Part shown: positions 42,741 to 49,642 of the stretch, piece by piece
Layout of the letters: each line of letters starts with the position of its first letter
Numbering within the stretch: position 1 is the first letter of the stretch
NCBI GenBank assembly: GCA_910585605.1
Contig: CAJUFL010000004.1
Coordinates: 1 to 64,000 of the forward strand
Direction of reading: 5' to 3'
Source: an uncultured Lachnospiraceae bacterium
Lineage (GTDB): Bacteria > Bacillota > Clostridia > Lachnospirales > Lachnospiraceae
DNA: 64,000 bases
Translations under genes and position numbers: made by a program
Notes under the pieces: model-generated
What the model saw: only the letters and a program-made list of their open reading frames with translations
Databases searched by the model: none
Told to the model about the DNA's origin: nothing

Positions 42741-44207
42741 ATGAAATACAGATTTTTCTTATCATATGTTCCGGGAATGTTTGTTATTAGTATTTTGTTA
42801 ATAACGGCTGCGGGCAGATATAATGGCAAAGCAAAAATGGTCAGTTATCAGGTGGAAAGGGCGGATCTTGGCAATTATACCGGTGAAAAGATTCGTGACG
42901 GAGGTACCAGCGGAAAAAGTGATCAACAAGAGGAACAGTTTTATAACGGAAGTAATTTAAAGGACAATGGGCTTCCGTATTGTATTAAGGTAAATAAGAC
43001 CAGAAATGTTGTGACGATTTATGCGTTGGGGGAAGATGGCTACTATGATAAGCCTGTAAAGGCAATGATTTGTTCTGTGGGAGAAAAGGGAAACACTCCG
43101 GATGGGGTGTATGATCTGGGTGATCGGGCAGAATGGCTTCCACTTGAGGGCAATGTGTATGGGCAGTATGCCACCAGAATTACAGGAAGCATATTATTCC
43201 ATTCCGTGCCGTATTTTACCCAGAATAAAGCAGATTTGGAGATTGAGGAATATAATAAACTTGGAAACAGCGTTTCGGCAGGATGTGTCCGTCTTTCTGT
43301 TATTGATGCCAAATGGATATATGATAACTGTAGTGAAATGACTTACGTAGAAATATTCGAAAGCGAATATGACGGACCTTTGGGAAAACCGGTTGCAGCA
43401 GTGATCAGCAGTGGAGGAACAGAAGGTAACTGGGATCCTACGGATCCGGACAGGGACAATCCCTATATGGGAAATGTTCCGGTTATTCTGGGTGCTTATG
43501 ACCGGGAGATAGAGAGATATTCCGACTTTGATATTACCGCAGGTGTGACAGCTTTAGATTATACAGGCAGGGATGTAACTAATTACATGAAGGTAGAAGG
43601 TGAAGTGGATGAGAATACCTGTGGCATTTATAAAGTCACATATTCAGTTGAGGATGAGACGGGAATTACCGGTTCGGCTACTGCCAATATTATTATTAAA
43701 GATGAGGAGCCTCCGGTTTTATATGTGAATCAGAAAATAACTTCCATTGGTGCCTATGATGCATCTTCTTCTAAGCAGCTTCATGATTTGCTTCTTGAAA
43801 ACGTGACTGCGTATGATGGTAGCAGGCAGCTGGAAGATAGTGCGATTTTAGTAGATTATTCGGAGATTCTGGAGAAGGGTTACGGTAAATGCCATATAAA
43901 ATACCGTGCAAAAGATTCGGAAGGGAATCAGTCGGAGGTGGTGGTATTATCGGTAGATGTTGATATGGAGCCTCCCAGATTATCTCTGAAAAATACATTA
44001 CAGGGAGATATACGGATTTCTAACATGTTAAATGATGATTATATGCTGGGATTAGTGGAAGCAAGTGATAATAGTGGTGAAGTGGAGGTTACAATCAGCA
44101 GACCACTCACATATCAGCCAAGTGAACCGTATCTTGTGATGTATTGTGCAAAGGACGGCTTTGGAAATGTTACTACATTGAATGTGACATATCAATTGAG
44201 AGAATAA
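42741..44207 (+). CDS. L,D-transpeptidase (YkuD) with Ig-like repeats
   Basis: 488 aa from ATG 42741 (AAGG upstream; GTG 42735 in frame). Signal anchor 8-25. YkuD domain about 70-210: NVVTIYALGEDGYYDKPVKA, HSVPYFTQNK with conserved His, and GNSVSAGCVRLSVIDAKWIY with catalytic Cys near 180. Two or three DUF5011/HYR-like Ig modules follow (EPPVLYVNQKITSIGAYD). It forms 3-3 crosslinks or attaches proteins to peptidoglycan. The short arm between this and the SpoIIQ-like gene suggests linked expression. GC content returns to core level here. Confidence 0.9.
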   Translation: MKYRFFLSYVPGMFVISILLITAAGRYNGKAKMVSYQVERADLGNYTGEKIRDGGTSGKSDQQEEQFYNGSNLKDNGLPYCIKVNKTRNVVTIYALGEDGYYDKPVKAMICSVGEKGNTPDGVYDLGDRAEWLPLEGNVYGQYATRITGSILFHSVPYFTQNKADLEIEEYNKLGNSVSAGCVRLSVIDAKWIYDNCSEMTYVEIFESEYDGPLGKPVAAVISSGGTEGNWDPTDPDRDNPYMGNVPVILGAYDREIERYSDFDITAGVTALDYTGRDVTNYMKVEGEVDENTCGIYKVTYSVEDETGITGSATANIIIKDEEPPVLYVNQKITSIGAYDASSSKQLHDLLLENVTAYDGSRQLEDSAILVDYSEILEKGYGKCHIKYRAKDSEGNQSEVVVLSVDVDMEPPRLSLKNTLQGDIRISNMLNDDYMLGLVEASDNSGEVEVTISRPLTYQPSEPYLVMYCAKDGFGNVTTLNVTYQLRE

Positions 44208-44268
44208 ATATAAAAAGTTTGAATAAATCATTTCCTCTATGGCAAACCTATCTTTAGAGGTGATGAAA

Positions 44269-45066
44269 ATGCAAAATCGTGATCAAACATTTTTACAAAA
44301 GCTAAAGGATAATGCTTTTTATGTGGCATTGGGTTTGGGATTACTTGCAATATTAGCTGTTGTAGCAGTATATACCATGGGGCGCAGAGGCACCGAAGTG
44401 GCAGAAAATGATTTGGATTTAAATCAGGCATCTGACTATACAGCTATCACAACAGAAGATAAAAAAATAGAAGAGACCAATGCTAAAACTGCGAACCAGA
44501 AAGGCAGTGCAGACAGAACGACAGCGACAACTGAGGATAAGAAAACAACACAAGAGGTTACGACAGAAGCTGTTACGGAACAGGTGACAGAGAGTACAGA
44601 GAGTGTAAATGCCGAACAGATACCGGTTACTACAGATGTGGGTGAGTTGGATTTTACCAGTGATAAAACTCTGACATGGCCGGTGAACGGGGATGTTATC
44701 TTACCATATAGCATGGAGACAACGGTTCATTTTAAGACGCTTGACCAGTATCAATGTAATCCAGGTATGCTGATTGCTGCCGGGAATGGCACTACTGTAA
44801 AAAATGCATATCTTGGAAAAGTTACGAAAGTAACAAGTGATAATATGTATGGAAATCTTGTCACCCTGTATATCGGTAATGATTATAGTATCGTCTATGG
44901 ACAGTTAGATACAATATATGTAAAAGAAGGCGATTATGTAAAAGCCGGTGAGTCTATCGGAACCATAGGCAATCCGACGGACAGCTTTACAGAAGAGGGA
45001 AGTCATTTGTTTTTCCAAATGCTGGAAGGGGAAAAGGCGATAGATCCAATGATGTTCATAGAATAG
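44269..45066 (+). CDS. SpoIIQ-like LytM/M23 domain protein with degenerate zinc site
   Basis: 265 aa from ATG 44269 (AGAGG 8 bases upstream). One membrane helix near 15-37, Thr/Glu-rich stalk 50-120, LytM domain 130-265. Fold markers are present (LIAAGNGTTVKNAYLGKVTK, GDYVKAGESIGTIGNP), but metal ligands are changed: the usual HxGxD region reads YQCNPGM, YgHl reads YGQLD, and HxH reads HLF. The protein should be catalytically inactive, as in B. subtilis SpoIIQ, which binds SpoIIIAH across the engulfing membranes. Terminator follows. Confidence 0.78.
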   Translation: MQNRDQTFLQKLKDNAFYVALGLGLLAILAVVAVYTMGRRGTEVAENDLDLNQASDYTAITTEDKKIEETNAKTANQKGSADRTTATTEDKKTTQEVTTEAVTEQVTESTESVNAEQIPVTTDVGELDFTSDKTLTWPVNGDVILPYSMETTVHFKTLDQYQCNPGMLIAAGNGTTVKNAYLGKVTKVTSDNMYGNLVTLYIGNDYSIVYGQLDTIYVKEGDYVKAGESIGTIGNPTDSFTEEGSHLFFQMLEGEKAIDPMMFIE

Positions 45067-45080
45067 AAAATGTTATAAAA

Positions 45081-45114
45081 ATACCGCATTCGGTTACTGA
45101 ATGCGGTATTTTTT
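45081..45114. terminator. Bidirectional terminator
   Basis: ATACCGCATTC (45081-45091) and GAATGCGGTAT (45099-45109), T-run right and A-run left. Confidence 0.9.
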
Positions 45115-45517
45115 ATATCTCTGTTTTGCAGGAGCAATCTCTGCATAATCCTTCAAAAAGAAGGTTATGTTTTGTTATAATACCGTCAAATTTCTGGTTC
45201 GCTGCCAGATCAATCTGCCCTGCATAGGGCAATTCAATATCCTGAACACAGCCGCATTCCATACAAATAAAATGATAGTGTGGAGTTGTGTCGGCATCAA
45301 ACCGGTCAACCTTTCCATCGCAGGGAAGCCGCAAAATTTCACCGCGGTCAGAAAGAAGGGAGAGATTACGGTATACTGTACCCAAACTTATATTAGGAAT
45401 AATATTACGAATCTCCTGATAAACAGTATCAGCAGTGGGATGATCTTTTCTTGTTTTTAAGAATGCCATAATAGCTTCCCGCTGTCTGCTGCGTTTCAAA
45501 GTGGCTTGTTCTGCCAT
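45113..45517 (-). CDS. Fur family metalloregulator, PerR-like
   Basis: 134 aa. Winged helix: RSRQREAIMAFLKTRKDHPT and SLGTVYRNLSLLSDRGEILR. Regulatory metal ligands in DRFDADTTPHYHFICMECGC; structural zinc Cys pairs ICMECGC and LCRDCSC. The D-A-D-T-x-P-H-x-H arrangement suits PerR, the peroxide-sensing branch common in clostridia; Fur cannot be excluded. It would repress peroxide or iron genes and itself through the AT palindrome upstream. Ribosome site GGAGG lies 7 bases before the start at 45517. Confidence 0.9.
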   Translation of the reverse strand: MAEQATLKRSRQREAIMAFLKTRKDHPTADTVYQEIRNIIPNISLGTVYRNLSLLSDRGEILRLPCDGKVDRFDADTTPHYHFICMECGCVQDIELPYAGQIDLAANQKFDGIITKHNLLFEGLCRDCSCKTEI

Positions 45518-45536
45518 GCAATTACCTCCATATAAA

Positions 45537-45560
45537 ATAGTAATAATTATTGTTTTTATT
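45537..45560. promoter_or_regulatory. Fur/PerR-box-like AT palindrome
   Basis: AATAATTATT (45542-45551) within ATAGTAATAATTATTGTTTT, just upstream of the PerR-like start on the minus strand. Resembles the PerR consensus TTATAATTATTATAA; likely autoregulation. Confidence 0.55.
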
Positions 45561-45715
45561 ATATAACGAATCCTTGTAAAATGTCAAGGATGTGCTATAA
45601 TGAACGTATCAGTTCAGTTATGAATGATAAGGCAGAGATTGACTTGTAGAAGTGCAGGGGATAATTAGGATTAATGGAAAGTATACTGAAATTTTCGGTG
45701 AAAATGAGGTAGATT

Positions 45716-47776
45716 ATGGAGAAGGATCAGGCAAAAGGACTTGCTTACCGGATTCTGGATTTATCCGAACAGGCAATGTTTGTGTTTTCAAAGGATGATT
45801 TCCAAATCATATATGCAAATCCAAAAGCAAAAGCAATATTTGGGGATAGGATGGCATCGCTAACCTGTTTTGAAGGAGTAGAGATGAAACAAACACCTTG
45901 TCTGGATTGTCCCTTTTTAGGATTACAGGAAGGACAGGAATATTTTGCGGATCGATATCTGGAATCCTTTGATATGAAAATTAGTATGAAAGCGAATGGC
46001 TTGATATGGGAAGATGGTACTAATGTAGTTCTTTGTACAATATTGGATTCAGAAGCCCTTTTGCTGGCCAGAATGCGCAAAAGTATGGCGCCCGAGCCAT
46101 ATGAGGAGCGGTTAAGATTGTCAGGTGAGCTTTACCAGACAGTAGTAAGCCAGCTTGGGACAATGGTATTTGAATATAATTATGAGAAAAGAACTTCCTA
46201 TACTTCTCCTTTATTTAAAGAGAAGTTTGGGATTGAAGATATAGAAGATATTGATTTTTTAAGTAGTGATAAAACAAAAGCATTGATTTATGCAGAAGAT
46301 GTTGAGATCTATGAGATGATGTTCCTGAATAGGGAGGATGATTTTAGAGAGGTTACGTGCCGTTTTGTTGAGGCAGATGGAAAGGTTAACTGGTATCGGA
46401 TCTGTGTACAGTTTATGCGCAATGAGAATGAAGAACTGATTCGTGTGATTGGGACATTGAAGGATGTGGATGATATTACAAAGTCTTATGAGACATTGAA
46501 ATATCGTTCTCAATTTGATGTACTTACGAGTCTGCCTAATGTGAATCGGTTTTATATTGATGCAGGCTGCCAGTTGCTGGAACAGGAGGGCGATAAGTAT
46601 GCCATTGTTTCCTTTGATATTGATAAATTCAAATTAATTAATGATTTATTTGGAATGGAAACAGGGGACGATGTATTAAAACATGTTGCATCGGTTATCA
46701 AGGAAAAGCTTCCTGTGGATGCACTTTATTGTCGGGTGCATTCGGATATGTTCTTTTTTTGTATTTCCTATAATAAACGGGGAGAGATCATCAAGTTAAT
46801 TGAAAAATTGAGAAAAGGGATTTATCGGAATGAATTTTCTTTTGATATTAATACAACATTTGGAATTTATCTGGTAAATGATGTTTCGATACCGATTAAT
46901 TTGATGTGTGACAGGGCAACGCTTGCAGCAAGAACAGTTAAGGGAAGTGCAATGAATTTTTGTGCTTTCTATGATGAACAGTACCGGGCGGAGATTATCA
47001 AGACTACGGAAATTGAACAGGATATGAATCTGGCGATATCGGATAAGCAGTTTTTGATGTACTTGCAGCCGAAGTATGATTTGATTACAGGGCATATTTG
47101 CGGGGCTGAAGTATTGTCACGATGGAAGCATCCCGTTAAAGGTTTGATTCAGCCGAATGATTTTATTCCACTGTTTGAACGTAATGGGTTTATTTTAAGG
47201 CTGGATGAATATATGTGGGAGGAAGCCTGCAAGACATTGGCAAACTGGCAGTCAGAGGGAAAAGTGCCGGTGCCGTTATCGGTGAATATTTCCAGATACC
47301 ATATTAAAAATAATAATCTGGTAAAAGTTTGGAAGCATCTGATACAGAAATATAGTATTCCTACCTCTTATTTGACGTTAGAGATTACGGAGACCTTTTT
47401 CTACGATTCTGAGGATTTATATGAGGTACTTACTGAATTGCAGGCAATGGGGTTTCGGTTAGAAGTTGATGATTTTGGGGCAGGATATTCCTCTCTTAAT
47501 ATGATTCGCCATATTCCGGTGGATACCATCAAGATTGATAAGGATTTTCTGGATAAGAAATTAGCAACAGATAAGGGGAAGATTGTAATCAGTCATACAA
47601 TTGCCATGGCAAAGGATTTAAAGTTAAGTGTAGTTGCTGAGGGTGTGGAGACCAAAGAGCATGTAGAATTTCTGAAATCCTCTTCCTGCGATGTGGCACA
47701 AGGATTTTTCTTTGCAAAACCGATGCCGCTAGAAGAATTCAATCAATTATACTATGGTGTGGAAAGTAACAGATAG
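45716..47776 (+). CDS. PAS-GGDEF(degenerate)-EAL cyclic-di-GMP phosphodiesterase
   Basis: 686 aa, soluble. Two PAS-like domains (1-110, 125-260: LSEQAMFVFSKDDFQIIYAN; TMVFEYNYEKRTSYTSPLF). The GGDEF domain 265-425 retains FDIDKFKLINDLFGMETGDD but has RVHSDMFFF where R-x-GGDEF is expected, so cyclase activity is unlikely. The EAL domain 440-680 is intact at GAEVLSRWKHP, ISRYHIKNN, EITETFF, DDFGAGYSSL and AEGVE. It should hydrolyse c-di-GMP under PAS control, with the GGDEF perhaps binding GTP. Monocistronic by position. Confidence 0.92.
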   Translation: MEKDQAKGLAYRILDLSEQAMFVFSKDDFQIIYANPKAKAIFGDRMASLTCFEGVEMKQTPCLDCPFLGLQEGQEYFADRYLESFDMKISMKANGLIWEDGTNVVLCTILDSEALLLARMRKSMAPEPYEERLRLSGELYQTVVSQLGTMVFEYNYEKRTSYTSPLFKEKFGIEDIEDIDFLSSDKTKALIYAEDVEIYEMMFLNREDDFREVTCRFVEADGKVNWYRICVQFMRNENEELIRVIGTLKDVDDITKSYETLKYRSQFDVLTSLPNVNRFYIDAGCQLLEQEGDKYAIVSFDIDKFKLINDLFGMETGDDVLKHVASVIKEKLPVDALYCRVHSDMFFFCISYNKRGEIIKLIEKLRKGIYRNEFSFDINTTFGIYLVNDVSIPINLMCDRATLAARTVKGSAMNFCAFYDEQYRAEIIKTTEIEQDMNLAISDKQFLMYLQPKYDLITGHICGAEVLSRWKHPVKGLIQPNDFIPLFERNGFILRLDEYMWEEACKTLANWQSEGKVPVPLSVNISRYHIKNNNLVKVWKHLIQKYSIPTSYLTLEITETFFYDSEDLYEVLTELQAMGFRLEVDDFGAGYSSLNMIRHIPVDTIKIDKDFLDKKLATDKGKIVISHTIAMAKDLKLSVVAEGVETKEHVEFLKSSSCDVAQGFFFAKPMPLEEFNQLYYGVESNR

Positions 47777-47869
47777 GGAGAAAAAACGTGTCTCATAACC
47801 GATTTTTTATAGACTGTAGTTGAATAAGTAAAAAAATTGGTAAAAATACATATTTTTTACAAGGAAAAC

Positions 47870-47898
47870 TTGACATGCCATATATCATGTTGTATATT
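47870..47898 (+). promoter_or_regulatory. Promoter upstream of the acpP leader
   Basis: TTGACA (47870-47875), 17 bp, TATATT (47893-47898). No other plus-strand gene lies before acpP, giving a leader of roughly 220 nt that contains the inverted repeat. Confidence 0.7.
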
Positions 47899-47923
47899 TT
47901 TTTTGATAGCGACGGTCAGATGT

Positions 47924-48088
47924 CTAGTGTACTGACCTGCTGATAATTAGCAAAACTACTTGTATATATGCTCATCAGCTGTGTTGTATTTTTTAGCCGT
48001 AGCCACCGCTACGCCGTCAAAAATCCGTCTTGCTGATAAACACATATACTGCGTAGTTTTATTAAATATCAACAGGTCAGTACACTAG
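47924..48088. repeat. 165-bp near-palindromic element with about 57-bp inverted arms
   Basis: It starts CTAGTGTACTGACCTG and ends CAGGTCAGTACACTAG, a perfect 16-bp terminal match. The match continues with small differences (GCAAAACTAC / GTAGTTTTAT region, CATCAGC / GCTGATA). A central hairpin, CGTAGCcacCGCTACG, completes the fold. This is MITE-like in form, or a large structured leader of acpP. Confidence 0.85.
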
Positions 48089-48124
48089 TGACCAAGAATA
48101 ATGAAGATAAAGGAGATTATAATT

Positions 48125-48358
48125 ATGTTAGAAAAGATGAGAGAAATCATCGCTGAGCAGCTTAGCGTAGACGAAAGTGAAATCGAGTTAACTTCCAATT
48201 TCAAAGAGGATTTAGGAGCAGATTCTCTGGATTTATTTGAGTTGGTTATGGCTTTGGAGGAGGAGTATGATGTGGAGATTCCTTCAGAGGAATTAGAGAA
48301 TATTGCTACAGTAGAAGATGTGATTGAATACTTAAAGGCACACGGTGTGGAAGCTTAG
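48125..48358 (+). CDS. acpP: Acyl carrier protein
   Basis: 77 aa from ATG 48125 (AAAGGAG 10 bases upstream; the earlier in-frame ATG 48101 overlaps the site). Phosphopantetheine motif GADSLDLFEL with Ser34; acidic throughout. It carries acyl chains in fatty acid synthesis. No fab genes flank it, so this may be a stand-alone or secondary ACP. The leader contains the 165-bp inverted repeat. A strong terminator follows. Confidence 0.93.
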   Translation: MLEKMREIIAEQLSVDESEIELTSNFKEDLGADSLDLFELVMALEEEYDVEIPSEELENIATVEDVIEYLKAHGVEA

Positions 48359-48400
48359 GCTGTCATAGCAGTGAGGAAAGCCATATTGTAATGATAAGAA

Positions 48401-48464
48401 AAAACAGGGAATATCGCACTAAAAGTAAATTGAAAAATTTTAGTGTGACATTTCCTGTTTTTGT
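48401..48464. terminator. Strong terminator after acpP
   Basis: AAAACAGGGAATATCGCACT... pairs with AGTGTGACATTTCCTGTTTT over about 20 positions, T5 tail; A-run on the other side allows bidirectional use. Confidence 0.9.
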
Positions 48465-48476
48465 GTCTGAGGTAAT

Positions 48477-48650
48477 TTACATTTGATGCCGGACAATGCC
48501 GTATTCATCATCCAGGCGGAAGAAAGAGCAGTTTGTATTTCTTCCCTGCAGGAATTTTACCATATCGTCTTCGTCCAGATTGACATCGCAGGAATAACAT
48601 TCCCATTCCTCATCATATATATAATGTACACATTGTTCGCATAAATCCAT
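48477..48650 (-). CDS. DUF6472-like small cysteine-rich protein
   Basis: 57 aa from ATG 48650 (AAAGGAAAG upstream; the longer frame to 48680 lacks a site). CEQCVHYIYDEEWECYSCDV contains two C-x-x-C-like pairs, followed by FLQGRNTNCSFFRLDDEYGI. Four to five Cys in zinc-ribbon-like spacing suggest a small metal-binding protein. I associate it with DUF6472 of Lachnospiraceae; function unknown. It lies 65 bp downstream of the lipoprotein gene and may share its transcript. Confidence 0.75.
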   Translation of the reverse strand: MDLCEQCVHYIYDEEWECYSCDVNLDEDDMVKFLQGRNTNCSFFRLDDEYGIVRHQM

Positions 48651-48715
48651 GATACTTTCCTTTGTCCCCGCATGCAGCACAAATTGTATAGACTTGTCTG
48701 CTAAGGGGTATTTGA

Positions 48716-49375
48716 CTACTGAGCGTTTTCAATGTCAATGAATGATTCCAATAATGACTGTAATTCTGTCTGACTCACTGTATATACGGTTTGCGAACCC
48801 TGTTTGGAAGGAGATACAGTGACGGTAACCGTTGCGGGTTCTCCATATTCCAGAGCAGAAAGATTGGTCTTCACGGCATCATACATATAATTCAGGGCTT
48901 CTTCTTCAAGCTGTTCCTGGGTGGGGGTTCTTCCGGCATCAACCTCTGCCTGGGCATAATCGGTAAGGTGCTGCTCTCCCTCTGCCATCATATCTTTGAA
49001 AATCTGCAATTTGTAAGTAGTTACCGGTACAGAGTAAGAACCGTCATCATTTTTGGTTGCCTCACCAACTTCATATTTGAAGTTTTTGTAGATATCCACA
49101 AATAAGGTACGGAACTCCTCTTTTCTCTCAGCACTGATATTGTAAGCATCTAAATAAGCAATTTCCGAATCAATTCCTTGATTATAGATTGCTTCTACTT
49201 CTTCCACAGAGGAAGAGGTTATCTCTGCATATTTGTCAAATTCCCCGTGGGTGTTGGAATCCAGACAGGCTTTTACATAACCGCTGGCATCAAAGCTGGC
49301 AGTACAGCCGGTGGCAAAACATGTGATCATACAGGCTAATAAAAATAATACTGATAATTTTTTCATACTTTTCAT
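48716..49375 (-). CDS. DUF5105-like lipoprotein
   Basis: 219 aa (start at 49375, or M4 at 49366). Signal peptide with lipobox FATGC (Cys24). The mature part is helical with a repeated 'SxxYVKACLDSNTHGEFDKY' style opening and YEVGEATKNDDGSYSVPVTT, the pattern of clostridial DUF5105-type solute-exposed lipoproteins. No catalytic motif. Function unknown. It sits alone on the minus strand with the DUF6472-like gene downstream. Confidence 0.72.
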   Translation of the reverse strand: MKSMKKLSVLFLLACMITCFATGCTASFDASGYVKACLDSNTHGEFDKYAEITSSSVEEVEAIYNQGIDSEIAYLDAYNISAERKEEFRTLFVDIYKNFKYEVGEATKNDDGSYSVPVTTYKLQIFKDMMAEGEQHLTDYAQAEVDAGRTPTQEQLEEEALNYMYDAVKTNLSALEYGEPATVTVTVSPSKQGSQTVYTVSQTELQSLLESFIDIENAQ

Positions 49376-49589
49376 AATATTTTTCCTCTCATATAACTAT
49401 CTTTGTTTTATAAACGGAATCAATTGCATTGAGATTGATTCCTACGAGTAACGGGCCGGGTGTGCATGTTTGTATGCATAATTGGCGATTGGCGGGAGGT
49501 CACATACCTCGCTGCTTTGCAGCGTTGCAAGCTTGGTATCCCGTTGCTTGCAGCTGAGTTATTGACTTCCGTGAGTGCGTACATAAAAA
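49376..49589. other. Structured intergenic stretch, no gene
   Basis: It holds consecutive short hairpins: GAGGTcacatACCTC, CTGCtttGCAG, and CAAG...CTTG around 49496-49550. More GC-rich than usual intergenic DNA; no reading frame of note. Confidence 0.5.
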
Positions 49590-49627
49590 GGCTACCGCAT
49601 TAAAGCTTTATTTTTAGTGCGGCAGCC
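49590..49627 (-). terminator. Terminator of the cellobiose phosphorylase gene
   Basis: On the minus strand GGCTGCCGCACTAAAA pairs with TTTAATGCGGTAGCC, then T5. Member of the same hairpin family as 26999, 58725 and 61652. Confidence 0.8.
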
Positions 49628-49642
49628 CTCAAAGGTTTTTAA

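Noticed and set aside
44216..44250. Sigma-F/G-like promoter before the SpoIIQ-like gene
   Set aside because: Candidate -35/-10 bases are poor and would put the transcript start almost on the ribosome site.
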